Counted from the first letter of the stretch, positions 22,635 through 34,424 are shown. The stretch: DNA of 61,863 bases from Didymodactylos carnosus (GCA_905250885.1 CAJNOQ010000227.1:1-61863), one strand, 5' to 3'. The notes: generated by a model from the sequence alone, not told the origin. A program made the numbers and translations.

Positions 22635-23391
22635 TATTCGAAAGAGATTTTAAGTTAGACATATTTTTATAACATCAAAAGTGTTGTAAGTGTTTAAACA
22701 ATTACTCTTTGATTTAGAATGGGTTCATATTCTAATGTTTGTGTGACAGTTATGCTATGCAGTAAAGTTGTGATTTTTTTGCTATGACGATAATTCTAAA
22801 ATGCAAAATATTTGTATATAAATAAGCGCTCATCATTTTATTATTTATTCTTTCTCCTTTCCAAAGTTAAATAATTCTCCAAATTTGTGAACAGAAAATT
22901 ACATGACACAATTTTATTTGCTAGGCTATTTCTCTATTTTGTTTTTTTGAGTTTTCATTCAACATCTATTTTAGCTTTAAAGGAAATTTATTATTTATTA
23001 TTTTAATGAAGAACATATCAGTTTAAATATTTCAGACATCTATACTCATTTGTTATGTAATAACTTTGTCCCTTTCTGTGATGGTTAGTTTGGAAAGATT
23101 GCTTCAGATTCCGCCCACCTAGATCCTTGTTTTTGAGGTTTCTTGTTATATGAAATTATTTTTATACAGATATTTTTCTGTATAGAACGTGTACTTTTTT
23201 TTACTATTATCTTTGTGCTGTTATTTATTTTTTATAACAGAATAAACTTTTGAATATACTACGTCTTATTTTGTCGGAAATTGTTTTCTGTCTAGTTAAT
23301 GAACTTGTTTCATCTATACAGAACTTGATTGAGGGATTTATTTTTCAGATTAAAAGTTGAAATAAAGAATTTTTTTGAAAAAACAAAAACA
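22635..23391. other. Intergenic, WDSUB1 to CMPK1
   Basis: 3' flank of WDSUB1 and 5' flank of CMPK1, AT-rich. No gene or repeat with defined ends was seen. Confidence 0.5.
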
Positions 23392-24550
23392 ATGTCAAAT
23401 AAGCCAAATGTTGTGTTTGTTCTTGGTGGCCCGGGCGCTGGTGAGAAAGACTTCTTGCATGATGAAAACAACTATGTAGACTAACAATCCTTTTCTTTTA
23501 GGTAAAGGCACCCAATGTCAACGCATAGCATCAGTATGAATTGAATTTTCATCGTAGTATAATAATTTTACTCTTTTTTTTATTTCTTTTTGGTAGAAAT
23601 ACGGTTATGTTCATTTATCCGCTGGTGATCTCTTACGTGAAGAATGCGCAAATAAAGAATCAAAGTATGGACAATTAATTAATGATCACATTAAAGGTGG
23701 TCAAATTGTACCGGTTGAAATTACATGCAAATTACTCGAACAAGTAATTGTTTGTCTCAACTATCAATATTTATCAGCTTAAAATAGTTTAGTTTTAAAT
23801 GATTTCTCTCTTGTTTAAAATGGACAAGGTTTATGCTTTAGTTCATCATATACATATCGTGGAACTTTTAATTGAGCATCTATATCTTTGGGATTTTTGA
23901 AATATTGATAAATTTGTGTAATTTGAAAGACTTATTGGTCTTTGAACAATCTAAACTAGTTCACATAGTTATTACCACATTCGATTTCTTTTATTTAGGC
24001 CATGAATAAAAGTGATAAACAAAACTTTTTAGTTGATGGTTTTCCTCGTAATCAAGACAATGTTGAGGGATGGAATAAAGTGATGGATGGTAAAGTAAAT
24101 TTGCAATGTGTATTATTTTTTGATTGTTCAGAAGACGTACGTAAATAAGAAATAGAAATTAAAAATATTGATTTTTTTTCTAATGCTATCGTTTACAGGT
24201 ATGCGTAAATCGATGTCTTGATCGTGGAAAAAATAGTGGCCGAGTAGATGATAATGCGGAGAGTATAAAAAAACGGTAAATTATAAACATGTCAAAGTTT
24301 CAGTCAAAATGTGTGAAAATTCATGAAATAATTTTAGAATTCATACATACAATGATTCAACCCGTCCGGTAATACAATTGTATGAAAAAGAAAATTTAGT
24401 CAAAAAAGTTGACGCTTCGAACGATGTTGAACAGGTAAAGTGTAATAATGGTAAATTCTCTGGTTACTGTTAAGACATATTCTCTCATTCACTTTTTTAA
24501 AGGTTTTCAAAGACGTTGAACAAGTATTTGCTGACATTCAAAAAAAATAA
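23392..24550 (+). CDS. CMPK1: UMP-CMP kinase, seven exons
   Basis: Transfers phosphate from ATP to UMP, CMP or dCMP in pyrimidine nucleotide synthesis. Exons: 23392-23440, 23502-23533, 23597-23743, 23999-24136, 24199-24275, 24338-24434, 24503-24550. They sum to 588 nt, or 195 residues, as in the 196-residue vertebrate enzyme. The P-loop GGPGAGKGTQC (residues about 12-22) is split by intron 1 after GGPGA. Next come [10 protein letters not shown], the NMP-binding stretch [32 protein letters not shown], and the lid region [16 protein letters not shown] with its arginines. The C-terminus ([12 protein letters not shown]) matches the family. The nucleotide-binding residues are intact. It was missed as a long open frame because all its exons are short. 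Confidence 0.96.
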
Positions 24551-25141
24551 GAATAAATTTTTAAATCAATGTTAAAACTGAAGCGTAAGAAAGACAAAAT
24601 TTTTCTCAATTGTTTTTCTTCATAGACTCATCCTACTCATGCCAATTTTGTTTTTGTTTTCAGCACATTTCTTTTTTTTAATTATATTTCAAATTTTACT
24701 CATTAAGTAATTTTTTTTTTATTTGTTTTGGTCTGAACGTCTGTAATTCTATTTACGACAAAAATTTATTGTGTTACTACTTTTTCATTTTTATTTTACT
24801 AAACATAATTCATAGTAAATCTATTTACTATAAATTGGTCATTTTTTAGGAGAATTACGACGAAATTTATACTTTTTCGTTATTCGGTCTGATGTTCTCT
24901 AGCATTTATATATTTACCATTACTATTGATAAAGAAAAGTCTAAGCATGCACTATAAGTTTATCTAAAGTTTTTAATTGAAAGTGGCTTCTCAATTTCAG
25001 AGATGTCTAAACTATTTACTAATTAATTCATTTTCTTTTTGTTATAAACTTGTTTAAGATTATTTTTGTCTTCAATTGCTTGAATTTTAGATGATTATTT
25101 TTATCGTAATGTTCATTTTACGTTCTTGGATTTATGAATAA
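24551..25141. other. Intergenic, CMPK1 to IMMP2L
   Basis: AT-rich with T-runs; no gene seen. The last part should hold the IMMP2L 5' untranslated region. Confidence 0.5.
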
Positions 25142-26140
25142 ATGGTGAGTGTCTCATTTTTATACATTCTGAATCTGACCTTTTACTATAGTTATTTTTG
25201 ATTTTCTTTTTATATAGAAACGGTTTTTCAGTAATGTATATAATATACTAAAAAGTATTGGTAAAGGAACCATTGTGACAATACCAATCGTCACAGTATT
25301 TATTGACAAAGTTGCTACTGTTTCACTTGTCGATGGGGTATCGATGCAGGTATGTCCTGCCAACCGAGTATATTTGTTCTAAAAGATAAATTTCAAGTTT
25401 CTATTTTATTTTAGCCTATTTTAAATCCAGTAAGCGAGACAAAAGCAGATTCTGATTGGATTATTATAAAACGTTGGAACATCGATAATTATGAAGTTCA
25501 AAACGGTGATATACTATCGTTTGAGTACGTTTTTATATTCAAAAAAATATGCTATTGTCTTTTCAATATTTTTGTTCAATTAGATCACCAAGAGATCCTG
25601 GTACATTTATGATAAAACGTGTCAAATTTCTCGAGGGTGAACAAGTTTAGTATGTTAAAGTTTTCATTATAACTATCTTTGTTTTTCGAAAATATTAGAA
25701 TATTAACTGTATAATAATTATATATGTTTTTCTTTGTGAAAACAACAGAAATCGAAAAGTCCATTAAGTGTGGTGATTATTAGGATCTGAGAAAAAGAAA
25801 TGAAAAAACGAAAACATTAGAACAGTTTGCAACTAACTTATATAAATAAATATCCTTTCTTTTTCCAAAACTCAAAGCACTTCGTTTGCTAAAGAACACA
25901 TAAATCACAAGATGAATCACGAAGTTCTTTATTTTAAGTAATGCTGACAATTTCGAACATAATATTGTTCCAAAAGGACAACTTTGGGTTGAAGGCGATA
26001 ATAAACGGCAGAGTTATGATAGTAGACATTTTGGTTGTGTATCCCGAGGACTGATAACGGGTAAGGCATTGTGGGTGGCATGGCCTCCGCGACGATTTGG
26101 TTTATCATTAAATAATGCAGAAGAAAATTTCAATGAGTAG
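25142..26140 (+). CDS. IMMP2L: Mitochondrial inner membrane protease subunit 2, five exons
   Basis: Catalytic subunit of the inner-membrane peptidase that removes sorting signals from intermembrane-space proteins (family S26, Ser/Lys dyad). Exons: 25142-25144 (the ATG alone), 25218-25349, 25415-25524, 25584-25644, 25925-26140. The sum is 522 nt, or 173 residues, against 175 in human. A membrane helix lies at about 18-36 (GTIVTIPIVTVFIDKVATV). The nucleophile is Ser 43 in GVSMQP, the same position as in the human enzyme, and the general-base Lys is 93 in MIKRVKFLEGE. The substrate-binding box PKGQLWVEGDN and SRGLITGKALWVAWPPRR follow. The last junction is the weak point: its donor is gtttag, so reading on gives Val-stop, and the acceptor at 25924 has a poor pyrimidine tract. 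Homology resumes correctly after it, so a complete gene is favoured. Confidence 0.88.
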
Positions 26141-27309
26141 ATTCATTATGATTTTACATTTGGCACGAATAGCAGATGGTATGATGGAATGCGACGATGC
26201 AAAAGTACGTCCTAATTTACAGAAGTTAAATCCGACGAGTTTATTGGAGAATATTAAGTAGAGTTGAACTGTATGTTAACTAAAACAAATTTATCGTATT
26301 GGAGCGAAAATGATCAGCATATTTGTTTTAATATCATTGACAAGTCAGTTGTTTTTTAATGATCTCGTATCAAGCTCCTGCTTTAACTATCTATATATTG
26401 GATCTCTTCTACTTTAGCACAGTTACCATTGTAGAACTACATGGTTTGATGTTCGTGAATGTGTTCAATATTAAAGCAAACAGTATATAAGATAGAATAC
26501 GTCTACTAACAAAATTCTCAGAATTTATTTTTGAGAATGAAACATTTTTATTTTTTTGTGGCTTTAACGAGAGTTGCAAAAGTATGAGATGTTATTTTTC
26601 TACTACTGTGCTTTTTTAACATTGTTTCTTTCTTACGGTACGTCATAAATAAATAAACAAATTGAAAATAGCATTTACTGTCGTATATAGATAACTGTTA
26701 TTATATTGTAGTCTCTGTAATTTTGTGTTTTATCCTTCTTTCGTTCATTCTAGTACACTTTCGTTCATCCAAATATTGACTTTTGCTGTTAGTACTCAAA
26801 GTAGCACTAATTCTGTCAAATTATTTCTTCAAAATGTGTTGAAATAATCATAGTTGATCGATAGCAATACTTTTCAAAGTTTAAAGGCTCTTTGATAATC
26901 GTATTGAACCAACAATTTTGATATACGTTTTGGTCATTATTTTTTATCAAAATGTGTGCTGTATGATCTGCAGAACAGGCGTATGTGAAAAAATCTGAAA
27001 ACTCGATTTAACAGGTTGAGTGATGCATATGAATCAATGAAATTTTGTTTTTTTTCTATTTCAAAACTCGATCGATCCACACTCAGGTTAAATAATCATG
27101 TGACAGAATCCTTTTGGGTCTGGGTAATTCGAATCAGAATGTGGACTTTTCTCAAAAATAAACTCAATTTTTATAAAAAATACTTTTTCTCTAAGGTTAC
27201 AGTTGGTTAGGCTCAAAGCATTCATACATCGACAAGTGGCACATTCCACTTGAGTTCTATGTCATGTACAACAAAAAAATAGTATGAAAATATGTGGTAA
27301 GTGACCAGG
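26141..27309. other. Intergenic, no gene recognised
   Basis: AT-rich flank after IMMP2L. An open frame at 27016-27210 (plus) has no recognisable content. Nothing further is supported. Confidence 0.5.
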
Positions 27310-27626
27310 GGCCAATTTCTTAAAAAGCTTAAGTCAGGCAGAGGTCATGCAGTAAAAACCATTGGTAATTTAGACAACTTATATTATTTTACAGCAATTT
27401 TCTGAACAAAATCTCTAAAAATTGATGTTCAGTCTAATTATGGTGGATTGGATGGGTTACTTACTTCAAATAAAGAAGTTACAAAATTTAAACAATTTTT
27501 TACTTAAAAGTTTAAGTGAAAACTTAAGTGAAATCGAGAGATGACTTAAGTTAAGTAATGTTTGAGAAACACACTTAGCTATAAAATTTGACTTAAGACG
27601 AATTAAGCTTTTTTAAGAAACTGGCC
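27310..27626. mobile_element. MITE-like element with terminal inverted repeats, 317 bp
   Basis: The left end reads GGCCAATTTCTTAAAAAGCT and the right end, reversed, GGCCAGTTTCTTAAAAAAGC, and both continue into CTTAA. Inside, motifs of the form acttaagt or cttaag recur several times (near 27508, 27552 and 27593), giving a second level of internal symmetry. There is no coding capacity. No target-site duplication was convincing. Confidence 0.7.
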
Positions 27627-29127
27627 TCAGTCCACAATATAGTATTTCTTAGATTCGCCTAGTATTAAGATACAAAGATGATTTACAGGAAAAAATAATT
27701 TCAACTCGGTTTACCGGTCAGCAGTGAACCGAACATCTGTCTTTTTCTTTTGAATAAAATCTGATGAATGAAATTTATCATAGGGATATAAGACAGTTTA
27801 GTCAAATCATGTTTTAAACAATACCAATCGTGATCCTGTACTCTCAAATGAGAATATGTTTAAATTAATTTTTGTATGGCTTGGTGAAGTTACTATCACT
27901 AGCAAGGCTTCTATTTCAACTGTAAAAGCACTAAAGCTCAGTCGTCTTTGCAGATAATTGCTCTCTAGTTAGTCTTATCTTTTCGTCCATCCTCCCCTAA
28001 TGATTTAAAATGCTTAGTCGTCGTGAGCGAATTGATAAAACAGCCCTTAATTCTTTACAAAAGAAATGAAGAAAAATTCACCGTATTGGACGAGTTTTTC
28101 TTGCGCGAAAGAAAGAATTTGGTATTTTGACATCAACTGTGGCAAATGCCTTGCGTTTGTTTTTTCTTTTTTAACTGACATATGTATTGTATCGTGCTAT
28201 ATTTGCATGCATGCACGTGCCAAGCGGGGGCGGGGATTGGGGTTCAAACTTCCCCCTGAAAAAATTTGTCTCTACTTATTCGTAATGTCGTTATACTTTG
28301 AAAATCAAAGATAAGGATTATAAGAAAACGAAGAATCCACCTTCTACTGGATGACAAAATTTTGATCCTTCTGCCCAAAATCCTGGGCACGTGACTCTTG
28401 GCATGTTTCCTATGGGCTTGAACCACAGTTATACTAGGCTGTAGAAAAGCAGGTACAAACAGAGCGTTTTCTGATGCAAAATCATGGACGTCACGTCACA
28501 TAGCTCATAAATAAATCGTAGTTTATCAGTTTCTTGCTTTGGTTGTTCATGAATACACTCACTTATTTAGTGGCTTTTTTTCTTTCATTCTGTTTTCTTT
28601 CCAACCACGTGTGTCTACACGCTCTTGAATGTACAAAAAGTAAAGTACAATGACTATAACGCATAGAATATATAAAATAAAGGCACGGCCGTTGTTTTCA
28701 AAAGTATTGATAAACTGAAAATTCTGCCAGCATATAGCGATTGCAGAACTACGAATGAGAGATTGATAGGCGTTTTTTTATGCTCAAAGCTGTTTAGAAA
28801 AATATCTGTTATAACCCAGTATTAAAGTAGTTTAGGCCAGCTTTTTTTCACGTTATAGACCAGGAAAGCAGGGGACCGAATTTTTAGAATTCTTTTGTAC
28901 GGTTTAGCCCACAGGAAAACTATTTTTCATAGCTGGCAGAAATTGAAATTTTCTAAAGCAAGATACCGTAGAGATTCTCACAGTTCCTCAGTCGCAACGG
29001 ATGTGTCATAAACCTAAATATTTCAGCAGACAGTAGTACCACCTATAAAGTCGTGTTCTTTCTTTCGTTAAGATAAAAGAAAAGTATATAATTAATTTTA
29101 GATATAGTCTTTTCATATTTGTTAAGA
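27627..29127. other. Intergenic, upstream of the Tudor gene
   Basis: No coding exon recognised. A more G/C-rich patch near 28205-28260 (gcacgtgccaag...) has a loosely inverted counterpart near 28386-28405 (gggcacgtgact...ggca), so a decayed inverted-repeat element is possible but not certain. Confidence 0.45.
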
Positions 29128-32100
29128 ATGCGTACGGGTATTCGAGGCGCACGTGTTCGACAAGGATCGTTTGATGAAGAACGACGTACAACAGCATTAC
29201 GTTCTGATGAAGATCATCTTTCGTCATCTGAACAATATGCACCATTCGATGCCAATCTAACATACCCACGCTTACGTCCAAGTTTAGTGCCATCGGCCAA
29301 TTCCTTAGCAGCAAATCAACAGCGTATGCGTACTCACTATAATGAACAACAGCCAAACTACGTTGATAGTGACGATGGAGACGAAAGTGACGATGAGTTA
29401 GATGAGAATTTAACGTCTCCGACAACATTCAACGGTAAAACAATTAACAACACAACATTTGACAATAACCATGCACAATCGGAACTAGAACTAGATAAAA
29501 GATGGTACCCTAGACCCAATGTAAGCGGCGCGTATTATTTACTTAACGTATAGTTTTCAATGTTCTTTCTTTAATTTGTTGTAGGTTGGTCTTATTGATG
29601 ATGCAGCATTTATAACAAATTCAACTTGTATGTATACTAGTAAGTATAGTCAAGATGGATCGGTCGGAGCATTGAAATAATTTGGTCTTCTTAAGATAAG
29701 GTCGGGATGAGTTGTTAAATTTTCCAAAATAGAACGTTTTGCATTTTTATTCCAGATTGTGAAAATTCAAATTATGATGCAAATACATTGGCAGCAATAC
29801 CAAAACAATCTCAACATCCACCAGCTAAAGCAAAATTTACACCAAAAAACGATTCTTCATTGACACCACGCCCAACTTCATCATTATCCTCGTCTCAACA
29901 GAAGAAATTAACAATTGGAACTAAAACAGTTAATGGAAGCATAAATCATAATAATCGATCGTCCTCGACAACGCCTATTTCAACAAGTATGACGTCACAA
30001 AATAAATTGCATATGAATTTTCAACAAACGTCAATTCATGCAAGTCCACAGTTAATGGATATTCCACAACATAAAGCGTTAGAGCGTGGTCAACGATTGC
30101 TAAATGTTCATGTTGCGCATCCTGACTCACCATCAACAATTCATATAATGATGCATGAAGATTATGCCACAGCATTAAAATTATTAACAGATATGCATAA
30201 TAATGAAGAATTAAGCGCTGAAAAACCAACAGTAAATTTTAAGTATGTGAAGAGTCTTTCTCTAAATGTGTTTCTGTTGATTTTCTTAAACGTTTCATGT
30301 TTTAGACCACAAGTGAACCGTCTATGCGCCACGTTTCATGAAGGAAGATGGTTTCGTTGTCGTTGTGTTCAAGTTTTGGAAGATTCGGTCAAAGTTCAGT
30401 ATATCGACTGGGGAATGGAAGTGTCGGCTAATAAGCAGAGTAAGGCATAAACGACAGATTTCAATTCCAGTTTTAATTACCTTATACTTTTGTTTGGTTT
30501 TAGATTTACGTCGTCTTCCAAATGTGTAAGTTTGACAAGTTTTTTATTTTGTTTTCATGTTATTTCCGTTTGTCAAAAAAATGTCATATCAGTTGTAACA
30601 TTGAAAACCTACCTTCTGCTTAAGAAAAGGTATTTTCATGTTTTTATTCAGTTTTTATAATGATCCTGCTTGTTGTATACAATGTCGTCTTGATGGTGTA
30701 CCACATATGAAGTTGGATAATGAAACAACTGAAAAATGTATGGCATTATTAAGTACGTAAATTGCTTGTATCCTATTTCATTGACCAATGCATGTAAATT
30801 TCTTTTTTTTCCTCAAAGGCAAAGATAATTACGAAGTTTTAGTTACAAACTATGATAGTATAAATGGTGGAACAATAATTTTATATTGTGAAAATGAAAA
30901 CATTAACGATCAAATATGTTCAATATTAAAACCGCCAGAGGTATGGTGAACTTGCTGATGGACCAGAGATGGGTAACTCCAACTCCGAAGTTGAACTTCT
31001 TTTTGATGGAGTTGGAGTTGTGTTGAATTTAGATTTTTTCAACTCCAACTCCACAACTCTAGTTCGAAGTTTTTACAATTCTGGAGATTTTTTTCCCATT
31101 TTTTTGTTACATCATATCACATGATGAACATATGTTACATTACATCATATTCGTTCTATAAAGCGATGCATGTCTTGTAAGAAAGGTCATTATAATCTCA
31201 AATTAATTTTGACTTTCTCTTCCTTCTTTTATTTAACAAAAGTTTATTTAACGTTTCGACAACGACGTTGTCTTCATCAGAAAAAGGTGATGTACATTTG
31301 AGAACACTGAATATATATAGATAGAATTTTAGTAAACTGTTTATCTTTTTAATTGATAGCGGACCGGAAAAGACGATAATGCTGGACGAGCGACTCATAA
31401 GTCTTCTTCTTCCGATCCACTATCACCGTCTTGCCATTTCATATCGTGTATAATCGGATCGAAAGAAGAAGACTTATGAGTCGCTCATCCAGTATTACCG
31501 TCTTTTCTGGTCCGCTATCAATTAAAAAGATAAACAGTTTACTAAAATTCTATCTATATATATTCAGTGTTCTCAAATGTACATCACCTTTTTCTGATAA
31601 AGGCAACGTTGTAGTGGCGTAGCCACCTCTCAGCCCATCCACTAACTGGTTTTGTCCACCCGCTAAAAGTTTTATAATTCACACTACTCTGTGAAAATCT
31701 CTTATACTTCTACCACTTTGAAAAAATTTGGGGCAACGCCCACCCACTAAGAAAATTCTGGCTACGCCACTACAACGTCGTTGTCGAAATATTAAATAAT
31801 CTTTTGTTAAATAAAAGAAGGAAAAGAAAATCAAAACTAAGTTGAGGTCTATAAAGCGATGTAAACATGTGTCCAACGTTTATATATTGTGCATATGTTA
31901 TAACCGATACTCGCGTACATATATGCAACCGATGATCATATGAATGAACAAAAAAGAGAAAACATTGCAGCATTGTCGCTTTCTGCGATGATCACATTAG
32001 AGTTGATCGAGGCTCTTGTTTTTTCTTTTTCACGTCTATTTCTTGAAGAAATAAACAGGAAAGAAAAAACAAAACCTTATTTCGATCTCCTCTCTTAGAC

Positions 32101-33443
32101 TTTCTCACTTTTCCACATTGAGTGTTATAATTGTTGATATCTCTGTAAAAGTCGAAAATACTTCCATTGGCAGCATCGTTTGGTTCTGTTAGTAGTACTT
32201 CTGTCTTATCGGAGTTGAAACGGAGTTAGAGTTACCCATCTCTGACTTGCTCCTTATTTATATTATTTACTTCGTCAATTTTGTCCACTCTCTTTATTCC
32301 GGTGTGCATGATGTTATAGGAGAAATTACTGTTTTGGGGATTTTCTAAAAAGTTGTGTATTTTTTGTAGACGCCAATGTCAGAACAAGAAGAATTTGTTG
32401 AACAGTTTCGTCATCAACTTGTTCTCAAAGTTGGTGAAGAACATAAAGCTCTGTTGAGTTCATTCAGTGGCAAAGATGACAGTTTTTATGTGTTAATAGC
32501 GAATGATACAACTGTGGCTGTTGATACTGAAATGACAGAATTAGCACTTGATACATCGGGAACAAGAACAATCACACCACGTTTAAAAACATTAATATCA
32601 GCCAAATATGAAGGTAAATGGTATCGTGCATGGATCAAATCGATTAGTGGTAAGTTACGCTTTTCAATATCTCGACAAAAATTAAATATTTTCTTTTATT
32701 TCGTGTTTTTTTAGGAAATTCTTATAATGTTCTCTATGTCGATTATGGTAATGAAGCTACGTTAAAACTATCGGATTTAACATCATGTCCAGAAGGTGTT
32801 CGAAAATTACCATGGCTGGGTGTACGTGTGCGTCTTCATAATGAAAAATTATCACATGAAGAATTATCAAAATTTTGGTTAATGACTGAATCAAATTACA
32901 TAACGATACGTGTTGAAGAAGTTCGACATGATCATTATGCTGTCAGTGTTAGACTTGATTATTCATCATTACTTCGCTTAGAACGTTCAAAAATAAATAC
33001 ACCTCTAGCAACACCAGTTGCAGTAACCGAAGCAACAAACACAGTGAAAACAATTACAAAAAAGGTCTCAGAAGCATCCGTGCAAGTAAGTATCATACCA
33101 CTGGTTGTATTGAATAGAAAACCAAGACATATCTTTGTCAAAATATCTTTGTTTACTTTTTATCTTATTGACGATATTTCTTTCTGCCGTTTAGACAATG
33201 CCGGTGCTAACACCCACAATAGATGGATCGTTGGTATCCGCAACAAAAACAACAACGCAAAAACAACAACCATTACAAATCCAAGACAATAACAATAATC
33301 TGTTGATTAATAATATCATTCACTCTTTGATGAACGAAATTAATTTAATACAAATACGTATAACAGAAAATGAACAAAAACAACATGATCGGGATCTTAA
33401 ATTGATGACTCAATTAATTGACGTATTAAAACATAAAAATTAA
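29128..33443 (+). CDS. Protein with two Tudor domains, ten exons
   Basis: Exons: 29128-29520, 29585-29639, 29756-30242, 30306-30439, 30504-30525, 30652-30752, 30819-30940, 32370-32649, 32715-33085, 33195-33443. They sum to 2214 nt, or 737 residues, with all phases consistent. The N-terminal third is Arg/Ser/Gln-rich and probably disordered. Tudor core 1 (about 318-365) contains EGRWFRCRCV, VQYIDWGMEV and LRRLPNVF. Tudor core 2 (about 515-575) contains YEGKWYRAWIKS, NVLYVDYGNEATLKLSDL and LPWLGVRVRL. Both keep the aromatic cage and the D-G of the methyl-arginine-binding type. The C-terminus is Gln/Asn-rich and ends in a short helix. Such Tudor proteins usually scaffold Piwi/piRNA or germ-granule complexes; that role is inferred from family. 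Intron 7 (1429 bp) is filled by nested mobile elements. The start is provisional: an acceptor (gttaag) sits immediately before the ATG, so upstream coding exons cannot be excluded. Confidence 0.85.
31251..31280 (-). ncRNA. Hammerhead-like core (CTGATGA, stem, GAAAC) in the left palindrome arm
   Basis: On the minus strand: CTGATGA, one A, a perfect hairpin GACAAC-GTC-GTTGTC, then GAAACGTT. These are the two conserved boxes and stem II of hammerhead ribozymes. I could not find the matching cleavage-site strand (AACGT-H type, pairing with ACGTT) at the right distance, so it may be a half-motif that needs a second copy, or a decayed copy. The right arm holds the counterpart on the plus strand (CTGATAA at 31594 and CGAAA near 31785), split by the MITE insertion. 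Confidence 0.4.
31612..31772. mobile_element. hAT-type MITE, 161 bp, with 8-bp target duplication
   Basis: The ends are TAGTGGCGTAGCCA and, reversed, TAGTGGCGTAGCCAGA: a 14-bp exact terminal inverted repeat of the widespread hAT CAGTGGCGTAGCCA class. It is flanked by caacgttg (31604-31611) and caacgtcg (31773-31780), an 8-bp duplication with one mismatch. The uninterrupted left palindrome arm shows the pre-insertion sequence and confirms the boundaries. It sits in the stem of the hammerhead-like motif of the right arm. Confidence 0.9.
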
Positions 33444-34424
33444 CAGCATCCATTGATTTTTGTTCTAAAAGGTACTTTTCTTTTTGTATCAGATAGGCAC
33501 TTTACAGATTTAAGATTTTTTCTTCTTGTTTCTTTTGTTTATTGATTCGTGTTTTTTGTTGGTATTTTTTTTGTTTGTGTCAGATCTGTGTAGATAAAGT
33601 CAGCTACTTTCTCTCTCATTCTTAGTTCATTGCATTATTTTTTGGGTCTCACGTGCAACGGTTAAATGTTGACTTGTTGCCTGTATGATGCAACAACACT
33701 AACAGTCAGTTTTCTCTTGTTCGCTGTTTTCGATAATGTTTTTTTTTTAAAAACAAAATAATTTGAAACAATTTTGAATTTAGCAAGATTTTCTTTTTGT
33801 TGCTGCTGCTCTTTCTTGATTATAGTTATTTTCTCGCTTGTTGATTCAATTACGCTTTTTGTCTTTCATTTTCATCACCTTTTCGGCGCGACATTGAGAA
33901 AATACAACAAATGAGAAATGAGTTTTTTTTTTCCAGAAGCTGACTCTTGTCAATAACTGGAAAAAAAACTGAGCCTTCGTATATACAAGTAATTAGAGGC
34001 AGTCATAGTGGATCTCTCTTATCGTTCTGCTTTGACCAGAAAATTTTGTAAACGAATACTTACATCGATAGGAACATGAAACACTTAGCGAACAGTTATA
34101 TTATGCGTTTTTATTCTGTAAAAAAAACATTTTACTGTCTTGATTATCGATTTTACGTAGGTGTTTTTATTACCGAACCTCCGCGACTACCAAAATGAAC
34201 AGGAATATTTACAGTAGTCTTCTCAAATTTTTTTTAAAGTTGAAGAACTTATTCTTGATCTGGGAGAGAAAGTGTTCTGAGGCTAGCGTGTTAACTTATC
34301 GACATACCAAAGATAACATGTGTTGAGACAGTAAATTGTACATACACTGAATTAAACTTTTAGATTGAATATTCTAGATCTTTTTTATTAACGTTCCTCA
34401 ATAGTTAATAAAGATTTATAAAAC
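33444..34424. other. Intergenic, Tudor gene to 188-residue gene
   Basis: T-rich flank with no coding sequence recognised. It contains the 3' untranslated region of the Tudor gene and the promoter region of the next gene. Confidence 0.5.

Larger units (their letters stand above)
31203..31840. repeat. Large palindrome (arms about 215 bp, 36-bp spacer) inside the hAT-like element
   Basis: The left arm is 31203-31418 and the right arm 31455-31840; the right arm is interrupted by a 161-bp insertion. The arms are near-identical reverse complements, including CGATCCACTAT/CGGATCG at the centre, GCGACTCATAAGTCTTCTTC, GATAAACAGTTTACTAAAAT and TCTATATATATTCAGTGTTC. A 14-bp direct repeat, tctataaagcgatg, lies outside it at 31155-31168 and 31848-31861. 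Each arm end carries a CTGATGAAG...CGAAACG-type motif. Open frames in both arms are mirror images of one another and not genes. Confidence 0.85.
30964..32244. mobile_element. hAT-like element in intron 7 of the Tudor gene, with other elements inside it
   Basis: The left end is CAGAGATGGGTAACTCCAAC at 30964. The right end, reversed, is CAGAGATGGGTAACTCTAAC ending at 32244, so the terminal inverted repeat has one mismatch in 20. The next bases in both ends are rich in GGAGTT/AACTCC units. Possible target duplication: acttgctg lies six bases before the left end and acttgctc directly after the right end. The extra six bases are unexplained. No transposase frame remains. A large palindrome (31203-31840) and a smaller MITE lie within it. 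Confidence 0.75.

Noticed and set aside
31198..31973. Open frames in the palindrome, two of them with the same peptide
   Set aside because: The two near-identical peptides come from the two arms of the palindrome and are not genes.
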